This document shows positions 40,967 to 49,796 of a stretch of DNA of 64,000 bases, in pieces. Made by a program: the position numbers and the translations under genes. This DNA comes from Komagataeibacter diospyri (GTDB taxonomy: Bacteria > Pseudomonadota > Alphaproteobacteria > Acetobacterales > Acetobacteraceae): assembly GCF_006538165.1 (NCBI RefSeq), contig NZ_BDLU01000029.1:1-64000 (forward strand), read 5' to 3'. Position 1 is the first letter of the stretch; each line of letters starts with the position of its first letter. The notes beneath the pieces were generated by a model. The model had not been told where the DNA came from, did not search any database, and was given only the letters and a program-made list of their open reading frames with translations.

Positions 40967-40982
40967 GCACCATATAATGTGT
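40967..40982 (-). promoter_or_regulatory. NrdR box 2 (distal) upstream of nrdA
   Basis: GCACCATATAATGTGT matches the NrdR palindrome at 13 of 16 positions, including the TGTGT end. Its start is 31 bp from box 1, the three-turn spacing typical of paired NrdR sites. Confidence 0.7.
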
Positions 40983-41078
40983 GGGGACAAATTGTGGACT
41001 GATCTTCCGAATCAGCGGGCAAGCTTGGGTCAAGTACGGAATGGAGAGAATATTTTTTAAATTTTCTCCCCTCCCCCT

Positions 41079-41543
41079 TCATTGATCCAGCACCCCCCAC
41101 CGTGCCGTCGCGGCGTCATCCTGCGCGCGCGGCTGGACCCATTCACTGCGTCCATTTGCGAATTCCTCGCGTTTCCAGAAGGGTGCGCCGGTCTTGAGCC
41201 AGTCCATCATGAACTCCGTCCCCGCCAGCGCCGCCTTGCGGTGGGCTGCCGCACACAGCACCAGCACGATGGGCATGCCCACTTCCAGCCTGCCCACACG
41301 GTGGATGACGGTACAGCCGGTCAGGCCGAATCGCGCACAGGCCGAATCGGCAATCTGCCGCATCATGGATTCGGTCATGCCGGGATAGTGTTCCAGTTCC
41401 AGCGCCACCAGTCCGTCGCCCCCGCGGACAATGCCGGTAAACGCGCCAATCCCCCCCACTTCGTCCTGCCCGCGCAGCAGCAGGGCGGTTTCGTGGGTGG
41501 CATCGAATGTTTCCGCCTGAACACGGACCGTAACGCAGGGCAT
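41079..41543 (-). CDS. moaE: Molybdopterin synthase catalytic subunit
   Basis: The large subunit that transfers sulfur from MoaD to precursor Z in molybdenum cofactor synthesis. Family segments are GAFTGIVRGGDGLVALELEHYPGM, VIHRVGRLEVG and the C-terminal FWKREEF with the active-site lysines. Length 154 residues. The ATG at 41543 (MPCVTVRVQ) is preferred over the longer frame that overlaps moaD. It follows moaD by 7 bp. Confidence 0.93.
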   Translation of the reverse strand: MPCVTVRVQAETFDATHETALLLRGQDEVGGIGAFTGIVRGGDGLVALELEHYPGMTESMMRQIADSACARFGLTGCTVIHRVGRLEVGMPIVLVLCAAAHRKAALAGTEFMMDWLKTGAPFWKREEFANGRSEWVQPRAQDDAATARWGVLDQ

Positions 41544-41550
41544 GATGGTG

Positions 41551-41805
41551 TCAGCCCCCCGTGACCGGCGGGAAAAAGGCAATTTCGTCATTGGCGGCAA
41601 TAGGGGCGTCAATCGTGGCGAAACTCTGGTTCACCGCGACACGGATCAGTTCGGGCTTCGCGAATATTTCCCCATACGCCCCGCCACGCGCGCGCAGCTG
41701 GTCGATCAGGTCCTGCACGGAATGCGCGCCTACCTGCAGGGGCAGTGTCTCACCGGGGGTGCCGAGGCGGTCCCGCAACCATGCGAAATAGAGAATGCGC
41801 AGCAT
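41551..41805 (-). CDS. moaD: Molybdopterin synthase sulfur carrier subunit
   Basis: An 84-residue ubiquitin-like protein ending in the diagnostic Gly-Gly (FFPPVTGG), which becomes a thiocarboxylate. It starts MLRILYFAWLRDRLG, the usual MoaD opening. It forms the MPT synthase with MoaE, encoded 7 bp downstream, and follows a lipoprotein gene by 48 bp. Confidence 0.93.
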   Translation of the reverse strand: MLRILYFAWLRDRLGTPGETLPLQVGAHSVQDLIDQLRARGGAYGEIFAKPELIRVAVNQSFATIDAPIAANDEIAFFPPVTGG

Positions 41806-41853
41806 TCCGGTTTCATCTCCCTGTGCCACGGCTTCCCATGCGGCCCGTGCCGG

Positions 41854-42351
41854 TCATGGTGCCTGCTGTTCCTGAACCGTGCCGTCGGACGCGACCACGG
41901 TATTGGTGCCATCGCCGTTCGGGACGACAATGGCCGAATCCGATACGCCCTTATGCGTTGCCGATGGCCCGGAAGACAATGCGGAAACGCGCGCGCGCGC
42001 CGCCGGGTCGCCATCGGGCCCTGCATCGTTGCCGATCTGCATCTCGCCACCCGCAGGCAGATCCACCTCGCGTTCCACCAGTTGCGAACGCGCGCCAGCG
42101 GTGGTGCGGTCCGCCCCGATCGCGGCCAGCACCGACTGGCCTGATTTCACAACCGGCCAGACGTTGCGTTCCTGCGGCAGTATGGGCAGCACCTGTGGCG
42201 CCTGCCCCGCCACGCGGCGCATGTTTTCGACCTCGGAGCGTGGGGTGTTGGGCAGGCTGCCGGGCAGTTCGGTATTGTCGGACAGGATGTGGCCAAAACC
42301 ACCACATCCGGTCAGCCCCACCAGCAATGACATGACCATTGCATTACGCAC
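41854..42351 (-). CDS. Lipoprotein of unknown function
   Basis: A 165-residue predicted lipoprotein with a short signal (MRNAMVMSLLVGLTGC, lipidated Cys16). The mature part has LPGSLPNTPRSEVENMRRV and a low-complexity, Gly/Asp/Ser-rich C-terminal half; I do not recognise a domain, though it may belong to the alphaproteobacterial DUF3035-type lipoproteins. The start is a GTG at 42351 with a GGGGGAGA site 5 bp before it. It sits between pgsA and moaD on the same strand. Confidence 0.72.
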   Translation of the reverse strand: MRNAMVMSLLVGLTGCGGFGHILSDNTELPGSLPNTPRSEVENMRRVAGQAPQVLPILPQERNVWPVVKSGQSVLAAIGADRTTAGARSQLVEREVDLPAGGEMQIGNDAGPDGDPAARARVSALSSGPSATHKGVSDSAIVVPNGDGTNTVVASDGTVQEQQAP

Positions 42352-42443
42352 CGCTTTCTCCCCCTGACCTGTCCGGCACAAGGCGGGCCAGACGACCCGC
42401 ACAGGAGAGAGCAACCACGGCGCACGTTAATTTTTCATGTAGG

Positions 42444-43043
42444 TCAGGAAGATAATTTCGTAGCCCCCGCCGTGCCGCGGCTGACATGCCGCAGCCCGGT
42501 GGACAGATAGTCCCACCCCGTAATCAGGGTCAGGACGGCAGCGGTCCACATCATGATCGCCCCCATCGCATCCACCGGCAGCCAGCCGATATGCAGCAGG
42601 ACCGCCGTGCTGTCACCTGCCAGCAGGAAGCCGATGGCGGTCATCTGGAACCCGGTTTTCCATTTCGCCAGCCGTGTCACCGGCAGGCCGACACGGGTCG
42701 CCGCAAGGTATTCCCGCAGTCCGCTGACCAGGATTTCACGCGAAAGGATGATGATGGCCGGATACAGGCAGCCATACGGCAACCGCCCAAGCCCCGCCAT
42801 GACCATCAGTGACGCACCCACCAGCAGCTTGTCGGCAATGGGGTCAAGCATGCGGCCAAGATCGGAATTCTGGTTCCACGCCCGTGCCAGCTTGCCATCA
42901 AGGTAATCGGTGATGCCCGCCAGTATGAACAGGATACATGCCGCGCAGTCGGTCTGCGCCGTATGGAGGACGACCAGCCCGACAACAATGGGGACCACTA
43001 CAATACGGGACAGGGTCAGGAGGTTGGGCAGGTCGGTAAGCAT
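42444..43043 (-). CDS. pgsA: CDP-diacylglycerol--glycerol-3-phosphate 3-phosphatidyltransferase
   Basis: Makes phosphatidylglycerophosphate, the committed step to phosphatidylglycerol and cardiolipin. The CDP-alcohol transferase motif D-x2-DG-x2-AR-x8-G-x3-D-x3-D is complete at residues 46-71 (DYLDGKLAR to MLDPIAD). A 199-residue inner-membrane protein with several hydrophobic segments. It starts about 90 bp after uvrC, the common uvrC-pgsA-moaD-moaE order of alphaproteobacteria. Confidence 0.94.
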   Translation of the reverse strand: MLTDLPNLLTLSRIVVVPIVVGLVVLHTAQTDCAACILFILAGITDYLDGKLARAWNQNSDLGRMLDPIADKLLVGASLMVMAGLGRLPYGCLYPAIIILSREILVSGLREYLAATRVGLPVTRLAKWKTGFQMTAIGFLLAGDSTAVLLHIGWLPVDAMGAIMMWTAAVLTLITGWDYLSTGLRHVSRGTAGATKLSS

Positions 43044-43135
43044 GCTGGTACTGCTATAGCCAAGAATGAGGAAAAACCGAAATACTGATAACGCCTGTCA
43101 GGCAGGCCATATGCTCACATCTGCATGACAGCCGA

Positions 43136-45034
43136 TCACTCTCCTGTCCAGTCGGGATGGAAATATCCGTATATGGCGCGGGCCATGTCACGATTGATGC
43201 CCGGTGCATTTTCCAGTTCTCCCAGGCCAGCCTGCCGCACGCTGCGCGCCGAGCCGAAATGCTTGAGCAGCGCGCGCTTGCGTGCAGGTCCAACGCCGGG
43301 AATGTCGTCCAGTTCCGATCGCACCAGCGTCTTGGACCGCCCGGCGCGGTGGGTGGTGATGGCGAAGCGGTGCGCCTCGTCCCGCAGGCGCTGCAGGTAA
43401 TACAGCACCGGGTCGCGCGGCGGCAGCTGGAACGGCGCGCGGCCTTCGGTATGGAACCATTCGCGCCCCGCATCCCTGTCCGGCCCCTTGGCGATACCCA
43501 CCAGCGTAACCCCGGTCACCCCCAGTTCGTCCAACACGCCGCGCACGGCGGTGTACTGTCCCGCACCGCCATCGATCAGCAGGATGTCGGGCCAGTCTTC
43601 CGGCCGGTTGCCGTCCTCGCGGTCTTTCAGCGCGCGGCGGAAGCGGCGTTCCAGCACCTCGCGCATCATGGCGAAGTCATCGCCCGGCGTGATCGGTCCC
43701 TTGATGGAGAACTTGCGGTAGGCGCGCCTGTCGAAGCCCTCCGGGCCGCCCACCACCATCACACCATAGGCGTTCGCTCCCTGGATATGGCTGTTGTCAT
43801 AGGTCTCGATCCGGCGTGGCGGCGCATCCAGCCCGAACAGGTCAGCCACCCCCTGCAAAAGCCGCGCCTGACCGGCGCTTTCCGCCATCCTGCGTTCCAG
43901 CGCCTCACGCGCGTTGATTTCGGCATGTTCAATCACGCCACGCTTTTCCCCGCGCTGCGGATGCGTGATCTCTACCTTGCGCCCCCGGCGCAGGGTCAGG
44001 GCGGATGTCAGCACGCCCAGTTCCGGCAGATCCTGATTGACCAGCACGTGGGCGGGCGGCGGCTTGTCGTCATAGAACTGACCGATGAAGGCGGCCAGCA
44101 CGTCGGGCGCGTTCTCATCGCGCGCGTGGGCAGGGAAAAACGCGCGGTTGCCGTTGTTGCGACCGGCACGGATGAAGAACACCTGAATGCACGACTGCCC
44201 CGCGATCTGCCAGATCGCGATGATGTCCGCATCCGTAACGGTAGAGGGATTGATGACGCTGGAATCCTGCTGCAGCGCTGACAGGCCACGTATGCGGTCA
44301 CGGATGGCGGCCGCGCGCTCGAACTCCAGCGCATCGGCTGCCTCCTCCATCTCGCGTCCCAGCTGCTCGCGCATATGCGGGTTCCGCCCGGCAAGGAAGT
44401 CACGCGCCTGCCCCGCCAGTGCGGCGTAGTCCTCGCGGCTGATACGGTCCACGCACGGGGCGGAGCAGCGGTGGATCTGGTGCAGCAGGCACGGGCGCGT
44501 GCGGCCCTGCATTTCACTGTCAGAGCACGAGCGCAGCAGGAACGTACGCTGCAGCAGGTTGAGCGTCTGGTTGACCGACCACGCGGATGCGAACGGCCCC
44601 CAGTATGACGCCCCCTTCACCGGCCTGCCGCGATGTTTGCTGATCTGGGGAAAATCATGCTTGTCCGTCAGCATGATCCATGGATAACTTTTATCATCAC
44701 GCAGCAGGATGTTGTACCGGGGCTGCATGCGCTTGATATAGTTGGCTTCCAGCAGCAGGGCCTCGGCCTCGGTATGGGTCGTGACAATTTCCATGCTGCG
44801 GGTTTCGGACACCATGCGGCGCAGACGTTCGGTCAGGCGGCTCACATGGGTATAGGACGTGACGCGCTTTTTCAGATTCAGCGCCTTGCCGACATACAAC
44901 ACGTCCCCCTTCGGCCCCAGCATGCGGTACACGCCAGGCGACTGTGGCATGGTCTGCAGGGCGTGGCTTATCGCATCCACCCCGACCGGCTGGGCGGGGG
45001 GCCGGACCGGGGCGGTTGAAATGGCTGTTGTCAT
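43136..45034 (-). CDS. uvrC: Excinuclease ABC subunit C
   Basis: Makes the 3' and 5' incisions in nucleotide excision repair. The N-terminal GIY-YIG domain (GVYRMLG and [13 protein letters not shown], residues 34-57), a UVR segment ([14 protein letters not shown]) and the C-terminal RNase H-like domain with [11 protein letters not shown] plus tandem helix-hairpin-helix ([13 protein letters not shown]) are all present. Length 632 residues from the ATG at 45034. The frame is open to 45139, but that extension holds a DnaA box and is not family-like. Confidence 0.93.
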   Translation of the reverse strand: MTTAISTAPVRPPAQPVGVDAISHALQTMPQSPGVYRMLGPKGDVLYVGKALNLKKRVTSYTHVSRLTERLRRMVSETRSMEIVTTHTEAEALLLEANYIKRMQPRYNILLRDDKSYPWIMLTDKHDFPQISKHRGRPVKGASYWGPFASAWSVNQTLNLLQRTFLLRSCSDSEMQGRTRPCLLHQIHRCSAPCVDRISREDYAALAGQARDFLAGRNPHMREQLGREMEEAADALEFERAAAIRDRIRGLSALQQDSSVINPSTVTDADIIAIWQIAGQSCIQVFFIRAGRNNGNRAFFPAHARDENAPDVLAAFIGQFYDDKPPPAHVLVNQDLPELGVLTSALTLRRGRKVEITHPQRGEKRGVIEHAEINAREALERRMAESAGQARLLQGVADLFGLDAPPRRIETYDNSHIQGANAYGVMVVGGPEGFDRRAYRKFSIKGPITPGDDFAMMREVLERRFRRALKDREDGNRPEDWPDILLIDGGAGQYTAVRGVLDELGVTGVTLVGIAKGPDRDAGREWFHTEGRAPFQLPPRDPVLYYLQRLRDEAHRFAITTHRAGRSKTLVRSELDDIPGVGPARKRALLKHFGSARSVRQAGLGELENAPGINRDMARAIYGYFHPDWTGE

Positions 45035-45061
45035 GGATGGCAGCCGTTCATCCACCGATGA

Positions 45062-45070
45062 TGTGGATAA
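45062..45070 (-). promoter_or_regulatory. Perfect DnaA box upstream of uvrC
   Basis: TGTGGATAA, the exact complement of the consensus TTATCCACA, 28 bp before the uvrC start. A single box; related but mismatched sequences (GGTGGACAA) occur nearby. Confidence 0.45.
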
Positions 45071-45151
45071 GTCTGTGGAGCAGCAGCAGAAAAAAACGTG
45101 CGGATGGCGGTTTTCCTTTCCTGAACTTGGATTGCCCAAAAAAACATCACT

Positions 45152-45168
45152 AACAATAACCTATTGTT
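45152..45168. promoter_or_regulatory. AT-rich inverted repeat between uvrC and xth
   Basis: AACAATA / TATTGTT with a 3-base spacer, in an AT-rich stretch and followed by a T-run. Could be an operator or a weak hairpin; the regulator is unknown. Confidence 0.35.
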
Positions 45169-45413
45169 TTTAAATAACTATATCAGGCCACTTATGGACC
45201 GGAAAAAAAATCCCGCCTCACATGAACCCAAAACATGCCTGTCAACCCCACAGGTGGACAAATTGTGGCATCTCCGTGGTGGAAAACCCGGTTTCCATTT
45301 TGCGCGGAATATCAGCCGCCTTTTGTAATTCGTTCCTGTTTTTGTCTCGCGCCGTACCGCGGGCACACAAAAATATTCTTGTCAGCCCGCGCCCGATCGG
45401 CAATGCACCCGAT

Positions 45414-46208
45414 ATGCGTATTGTGACATGGAATATCAATTCCCTCCGCCTGCGGATGCCGCTTCTGGCGCGGCTGTGCCAGGACACATCCCCCGATATC
45501 GTCTGCCTGCAGGAAACCAAGGTGCCCGACAGCCTGTTCCCGCTTGATGCAGTGCGCGCGCTGGGATTCGACCACGTCGTGTTCCGGGGCATGAAGGGGT
45601 ATAATGGCGTCGCGATCCTGTCACGCCAGCCCGTAACCGTGCTGGAGGACGCGCCCGACTGGTGCCGGCGCGGGGACTGCCGCCACATCGCCATACGCCA
45701 TGGCACGGGCGCTGACGCGATTGACGTGCATGATTTCTATGTGCCCGCGGGCGGCGACATTCCCGATCCGGTGGAAAATCCCAAATTCGCGCACAAGCTG
45801 GCGTTTGTGGAGGAAGCGCGGGAATGGTTTTCCGGCCGTGACATGCGGCGCACGGTGCTGGTGGGCGACCTGAACATCGCCCCGCTGGAACAGGATGTAT
45901 GGAGCCACAGGCAACTGCTGAAGATCGTCAGCCATACACCTGCGGAAACCGAACGCCTGCTGGCATGGCAGCATACCGGCTTTGTCGACGCCATGCGCCA
46001 TTTCGTCCCCGCGACCGAGAAGCTTTATACGTGGTGGTCCTATCGCAACCGGGACTGGAGCAAATCCAACCGTGGCCGCCGGCTGGACCATGTCTGGGTT
46101 ACGCCAGACCTGCAGTCCGCCCTGCGCGGCATGGAAGTGCTGCGGACGGCCCGCGACTGGGACAAGCCATCGGACCATGTGCCGGTCATGATCGACCTGG
46201 ACGCCTGA
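45414..46208 (+). CDS. xth: Exodeoxyribonuclease III
   Basis: AP endonuclease/3'-5' exonuclease of base excision repair, 264 residues. Catalytic segments of the EEP fold are visible: VTWNINSLR (Asn7), CLQETKV (Glu34), GDLNIAPLEQDVW and SDHVPVMIDL. The start is the ATG at 45414, since the conserved fold begins at once; the frame stays open upstream without family support. A GC-rich hairpin follows, shared with the response regulator gene. Confidence 0.93.
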   Translation: MRIVTWNINSLRLRMPLLARLCQDTSPDIVCLQETKVPDSLFPLDAVRALGFDHVVFRGMKGYNGVAILSRQPVTVLEDAPDWCRRGDCRHIAIRHGTGADAIDVHDFYVPAGGDIPDPVENPKFAHKLAFVEEAREWFSGRDMRRTVLVGDLNIAPLEQDVWSHRQLLKIVSHTPAETERLLAWQHTGFVDAMRHFVPATEKLYTWWSYRNRDWSKSNRGRRLDHVWVTPDLQSALRGMEVLRTARDWDKPSDHVPVMIDLDA

Positions 46209-46228
46209 AACTTCCCCCGGAACGCGAC

Positions 46229-46253
46229 CGGGCCGCCCGAAACCGGGCGGCCC
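46229..46253. terminator. Hairpin between convergent xth and the response regulator gene
   Basis: Perfect 11-bp stem CGGGCCGCCCG / CGGGCGGCCCG with a short loop. No T-run on either side, so termination would be weak unless assisted. Confidence 0.55.
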
Positions 46254-46287
46254 GTCAGATCAGCCTGCAATGCGGGCCATCACCCGG

Positions 46288-47007
46288 TCAGGCGATGGCA
46301 GTCTTGCCCCCTTCGGGGTCAAGACGGTAGCCGCCTCCTTCCGTCACCAGCAGGGTGGCATTGGTGGGATCGGGTTCGATTTTCTGGCGCAGACGGTAGA
46401 TGTGCGTTTCCAGCGTATGCGTGGTCACGGCGGCGTTGTAGCCCCAGACCTCGTTCAGCAGCACCTGCCGCGGCACGGGACGCGTGCCCGCACGGTACAG
46501 GAATTTCAGGATTGCGGCCTCTTTCTCCGTCAGGCGGATCCGGCGGTTCTTGGCCGTTTCCTGCAACAGCTTGGCGGACGGGCGGAAGATGTACGGCCCG
46601 ATCGCGAAGACCGCGTCCTCGCTGTTTTCAAAAATGCGCATCTGCGCGCGCAGCCGGGCCAGAAGCTCGGCAATGCGGAACGGTTTCGCGACGTAGTCAT
46701 TCGCACCGGCATCCAGGCCGCGCACGACGTCCGTCTCGTCATCGGAACCGGTCAGGATGATGATGGGAATACGCTTGCCCTTGCGCCGCAGATCGGCGCA
46801 GAAATCGCGTCCGTCCCCGTCGGGCAGGGAAACATCGAGGATGATCGCATCGAAACGCGCCCCCGGCTTCTGCAGCTTTTCCCAGGCCTCGGCGACGGAG
46901 CCGGCCTCGATCGCTTCAAATTCACCATCAATCTGCAGCTGTTCAACGAGCATTTGACGTAAAGTCTGATCGTCGTCCGCTATCAGTATGGGACGTGCTC
47001 CTGCCAT
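46288..47007 (-). CDS. OmpR/PhoB-family response regulator
   Basis: A 239-residue two-component regulator. The receiver has acidic residues D11-D13, phosphorylation site D58 (IILDVSLPDG) and conserved K108 (VAKPF). The C-terminal winged-helix domain has LTEKEAAILKFLYRAG, LNEVWGY and THTLETHIYRLRQKIE. No histidine kinase gene is near, so it is an orphan and its stimulus and targets are unknown. Such singleton regulators are common in Rhodospirillales. Confidence 0.9.
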   Translation of the reverse strand: MAGARPILIADDDQTLRQMLVEQLQIDGEFEAIEAGSVAEAWEKLQKPGARFDAIILDVSLPDGDGRDFCADLRRKGKRIPIIILTGSDDETDVVRGLDAGANDYVAKPFRIAELLARLRAQMRIFENSEDAVFAIGPYIFRPSAKLLQETAKNRRIRLTEKEAAILKFLYRAGTRPVPRQVLLNEVWGYNAAVTTHTLETHIYRLRQKIEPDPTNATLLVTEGGGYRLDPEGGKTAIA

Positions 47008-47174
47008 CGAACCCTCTTTATCACTTTAGTCCCGCCCCGTCAGCAGGGCGGTCTCTGTCTTGCTGTTCATTTCCGGCCACACCACCGACAGGCCCGCGAC
47101 CCGACGGCCATCATGCCGTATGCTGCCGGATTAGGCCGGAGATAACATAAATACGACCCGATCCAGAGGAATTC

Positions 47175-47684
47175 ATGATACGCGCTATTTTGCAAACGAA
47201 TACAGGGCTGGATGCACAACTGCATTGCATGCGCGAAATTTTCCCCGCCATTATCGGCGCAGGCGGCATCAAAAACCGCAAAATGGAGGGAGATCACGCA
47301 ACACCCAGCGGTATTCTGCCACTGCGACGCGTGTTCTATCGCGCCGACCGGGTGGCATCACCTGTTTGTCATCTGCCTGTAGAACCGCTCTCCCCGCTTG
47401 ATGGATGGTGTGATGACCCCCGCCACACTGATTATAACCGGTATGTAGCCCTGCCCCACCCCGCCCGGCACGAACGGCTGTGGCGGGAGGATCACGTTTA
47501 CGACATTCTGGTGGTTCTTGGTTATAACGACGACCCGGTTCATTCTGGCGCAGGGTCGGCCATCTTCCTTCACCTGCCGCCAGCGGGCGGTCGCCCGACG
47601 GAAGGCTGCATCGCCCTGCCCGAACCCGTGCTGCGCCACCTGCTGGCCGCCGGGCTGGGGGAAATCGACGTCAGGCCGGTGTAG
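47175..47684 (+). CDS. L,D-transpeptidase (YkuD) domain protein
   Basis: A 169-residue protein with a YkuD/ErfK catalytic domain. The active site is H133 and C145 in GSAIFLH and RPTEGCIALP, and the KMEGDHATPSG segment is the usual substrate-side loop. There is no obvious signal peptide, so localisation is uncertain; members form 3-3 peptidoglycan cross-links or attach proteins. A GAGGA site precedes the ATG. Its 3' end overlaps the convergent antiporter gene by 14 bp. Confidence 0.87.
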   Translation: MIRAILQTNTGLDAQLHCMREIFPAIIGAGGIKNRKMEGDHATPSGILPLRRVFYRADRVASPVCHLPVEPLSPLDGWCDDPRHTDYNRYVALPHPARHERLWREDHVYDILVVLGYNDDPVHSGAGSAIFLHLPPAGGRPTEGCIALPEPVLRHLLAAGLGEIDVRPV

Positions 47685-49530
47685 GCGGTGCTGGTGTCGT
47701 CGCCGCGTTTACCGGGGCTGTGGCGGGCGGCAGCAGCATGACGATGATGTCACCCTGCGCCGGTTCAGCCGGAATCGCGTCCTCGGCAGAAAAGATCCAT
47801 ATCGCACTGCCCTTGCGGATGATCATGAACAGCATGCCCGGACCGGACAGCAGGTCGGCTTCCTCCACGTGTTCTTCCATAACGTGGCTGCCAAAGCGCC
47901 AGCCTCTGGCATACAGGGAATCGATATAGGAGAAATTCCACCCCGGTTCCCCCAGCACCTTGCCGCGCGAATCCCGGCTCAGCCCGTGATACAGGTCCAG
48001 CCTTGCTATGCCGGGGCTGACCTGGAACACGCGCTGGCGGCCAAGGTCGGGCGCCATGCGCGCGCAGACAAGGCCGTTATAGATCGCATCCGGCGTCGCC
48101 GCGATCAGGTAGTCTGCCGGGCGTTCCTCCAGGCTTTCCATCCCCTCGACCGACAGCAGCTCCGCACGCAGGATCGGGATGCCAAACCCCGCCGCCTTGT
48201 TCAGCGCCGGGGCATAGGTATCGACCAGCAGCACCGGCACGCCCCGGTCATGCACCACGCGGGCCAGGCTGGTGGACCATGCGTTGGCCCCCATGATGGC
48301 CAGGGCGGGTTCATCCGACAGGGTCAGCCGCAGCGCACGCGCCAGCGGCCGCAATGAAAACCCGTGCAGGATCATGGTGGATGCGATCAGCGCGAATACG
48401 GCGGGCGTAATCAGGTCGCCGCCCGGATATCCCGCTTCATGCAGTTGCAGGCCGACCACCCCCGCCACCGCCGCCGCCACGATACCGCGCGGCGCGATCC
48501 AGCCCACGAACAGCCGTTCCTGCCATGACATGCTGGCCCCGATGGTGGACAGGAAAATACCCAGCGGCCGGACCACGAACATGACGGTAAACGTCAGCGC
48601 CATGATGGGCAGCGACAGTTCGGTCAGCAGCGTGCGCGGCAGGTCCGCCGTCAGCAGCACGAACAGGCACGACACCACAATTACCCCAAGGGATTCCTTG
48701 ATCCGCTGCAGTTCCGACATGCCGGTTACATGCAGGTTCGCCAGCGCCATGCCGAACACCGTGGCCGCCATCAGTCCCGCCCCCTGCATGATCAGGTTGC
48801 ACAGTGCGGCCACCGTCATGACAAAGGCCAGGATCATGGGAATACGCAGGATTTCGGGCAGCATGTCGCGCGCGGACAGGAACTTGATCAGGATTGCGGG
48901 AAAAATGCCGCACGCGATCGAGAACATCGTGGCAAACAGCAGATGCGGCCCGATTTCCACCGTCGCCAGCGAAATGCCGCCGGTATGGGACGGGCGGATC
49001 AGCAGGCATTCCAGCACCAGCGTTGCAAGGATGGCGGCAATGGGGTCATTGACGATGGCTTCCCACCGCAGGAACGCCGCGACCCGGGGCCGCAGTTTGG
49101 TATGACGCAGCAGCGGCAGCACGACCGTCGGCCCCGTCACCACCACGATCGCGCCAAACAGCCACGACGTCCCCCATGGCAGGTGCCCGACATAATGCGC
49201 GGCAAGTGAGCCGAGTATCCAGTTGATGGGCAGGGCGGCAGCCGTAAGACGCAGCACCCCTTCCCCCGATTCACGCCACTGACGCAGGTCGAGCGCAAGT
49301 CCGCCCTCGAACACGATAAAGGCCACGGCCATGGACACAAGCGGATGGAAATACGGCCCGATCGCAGCCCCCGGGTGCAGGATGCCCAGACCCGGCCCCA
49401 GAATCAGCCCGAGAGAAAACAGCAGCACGATGGCCGGTAACCTGAACCGCCACGCCACCCACTGGGCCGCGATCCCGCCGCCCAGTACGAACAGAATTCC
49501 TATCGCCAGGTTCGTTGCCTGCATGCCCAT
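47671..49530 (-). CDS. Cation:proton antiporter (CPA1/NhaP type) with cytosolic regulatory domain
   Basis: A 619-residue protein with about 12 membrane helices in its first 400 residues, including TGPTVVLPLLRH and VNDPIAAILATL typical of Na+/H+ antiporters, and a C-terminal nucleotide-binding-like region (about 400-610, with PALAIMGANAWSTSLARV and VLLVDTYAPALNKA). It may export Na+ or K+ in exchange for protons and so help acid tolerance; that role is inference. A start at 49524 is nearly as good. Its 3' end overlaps the L,D-transpeptidase gene. Confidence 0.88.
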   Translation of the reverse strand: MGMQATNLAIGILFVLGGGIAAQWVAWRFRLPAIVLLFSLGLILGPGLGILHPGAAIGPYFHPLVSMAVAFIVFEGGLALDLRQWRESGEGVLRLTAAALPINWILGSLAAHYVGHLPWGTSWLFGAIVVVTGPTVVLPLLRHTKLRPRVAAFLRWEAIVNDPIAAILATLVLECLLIRPSHTGGISLATVEIGPHLLFATMFSIACGIFPAILIKFLSARDMLPEILRIPMILAFVMTVAALCNLIMQGAGLMAATVFGMALANLHVTGMSELQRIKESLGVIVVSCLFVLLTADLPRTLLTELSLPIMALTFTVMFVVRPLGIFLSTIGASMSWQERLFVGWIAPRGIVAAAVAGVVGLQLHEAGYPGGDLITPAVFALIASTMILHGFSLRPLARALRLTLSDEPALAIMGANAWSTSLARVVHDRGVPVLLVDTYAPALNKAAGFGIPILRAELLSVEGMESLEERPADYLIAATPDAIYNGLVCARMAPDLGRQRVFQVSPGIARLDLYHGLSRDSRGKVLGEPGWNFSYIDSLYARGWRFGSHVMEEHVEEADLLSGPGMLFMIIRKGSAIWIFSAEDAIPAEPAQGDIIVMLLPPATAPVNAATTPAPPTPA

Positions 49531-49679
49531 GTCCCGCGTTGTTGCAAACGCAAACGCCCCTGCCGCCGCCAGATTCGTGTCATGGGCCTGGAATGCGGTT
49601 CTGGCGTGTGGTTTTTCTTAATTATCCAAGAGACTGTCTCAAAAAACCTGCCTATGAGACGCCGCGCAAATTACAAAGA

Positions 49680-49755
49680 GGTTTTTGGTAAAGCTTTTTT
49701 CAGAAAGCATCAGGGCAGGCCGCCGTTTCCTGAAAAGACGCCACCAAAACGCCTG
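49680..49755 (-). repeat. Dispersed 3'-end palindromic repeat, copy F
   Basis: Shows GTTTTTGGTAAAGC-T6-C, CAGAAAGCATC (hairpin 2), then GGCCGCCGTTTCCTGAAAAG (hairpin 1, diverged) and CGCCACCAAAACGC. It lies between the antiporter gene start and the rsmB stop, in the sense of rsmB. Confidence 0.75.
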
Positions 49756-49796
49756 TCACGGGGCATTTCGAAATACGCCGCAACAGGCATGTCATG

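Larger units (their letters stand above)
45035..45413. other. 379-bp region between divergent uvrC and xth
   Basis: Promoter region for both genes. It contains a perfect DnaA box at 45062-45070, an AT-rich stretch at about 45125-45190, and a 7-bp perfect inverted repeat at 45152-45168. I see no coding sequence in it and no other clear signals. Confidence 0.5.
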
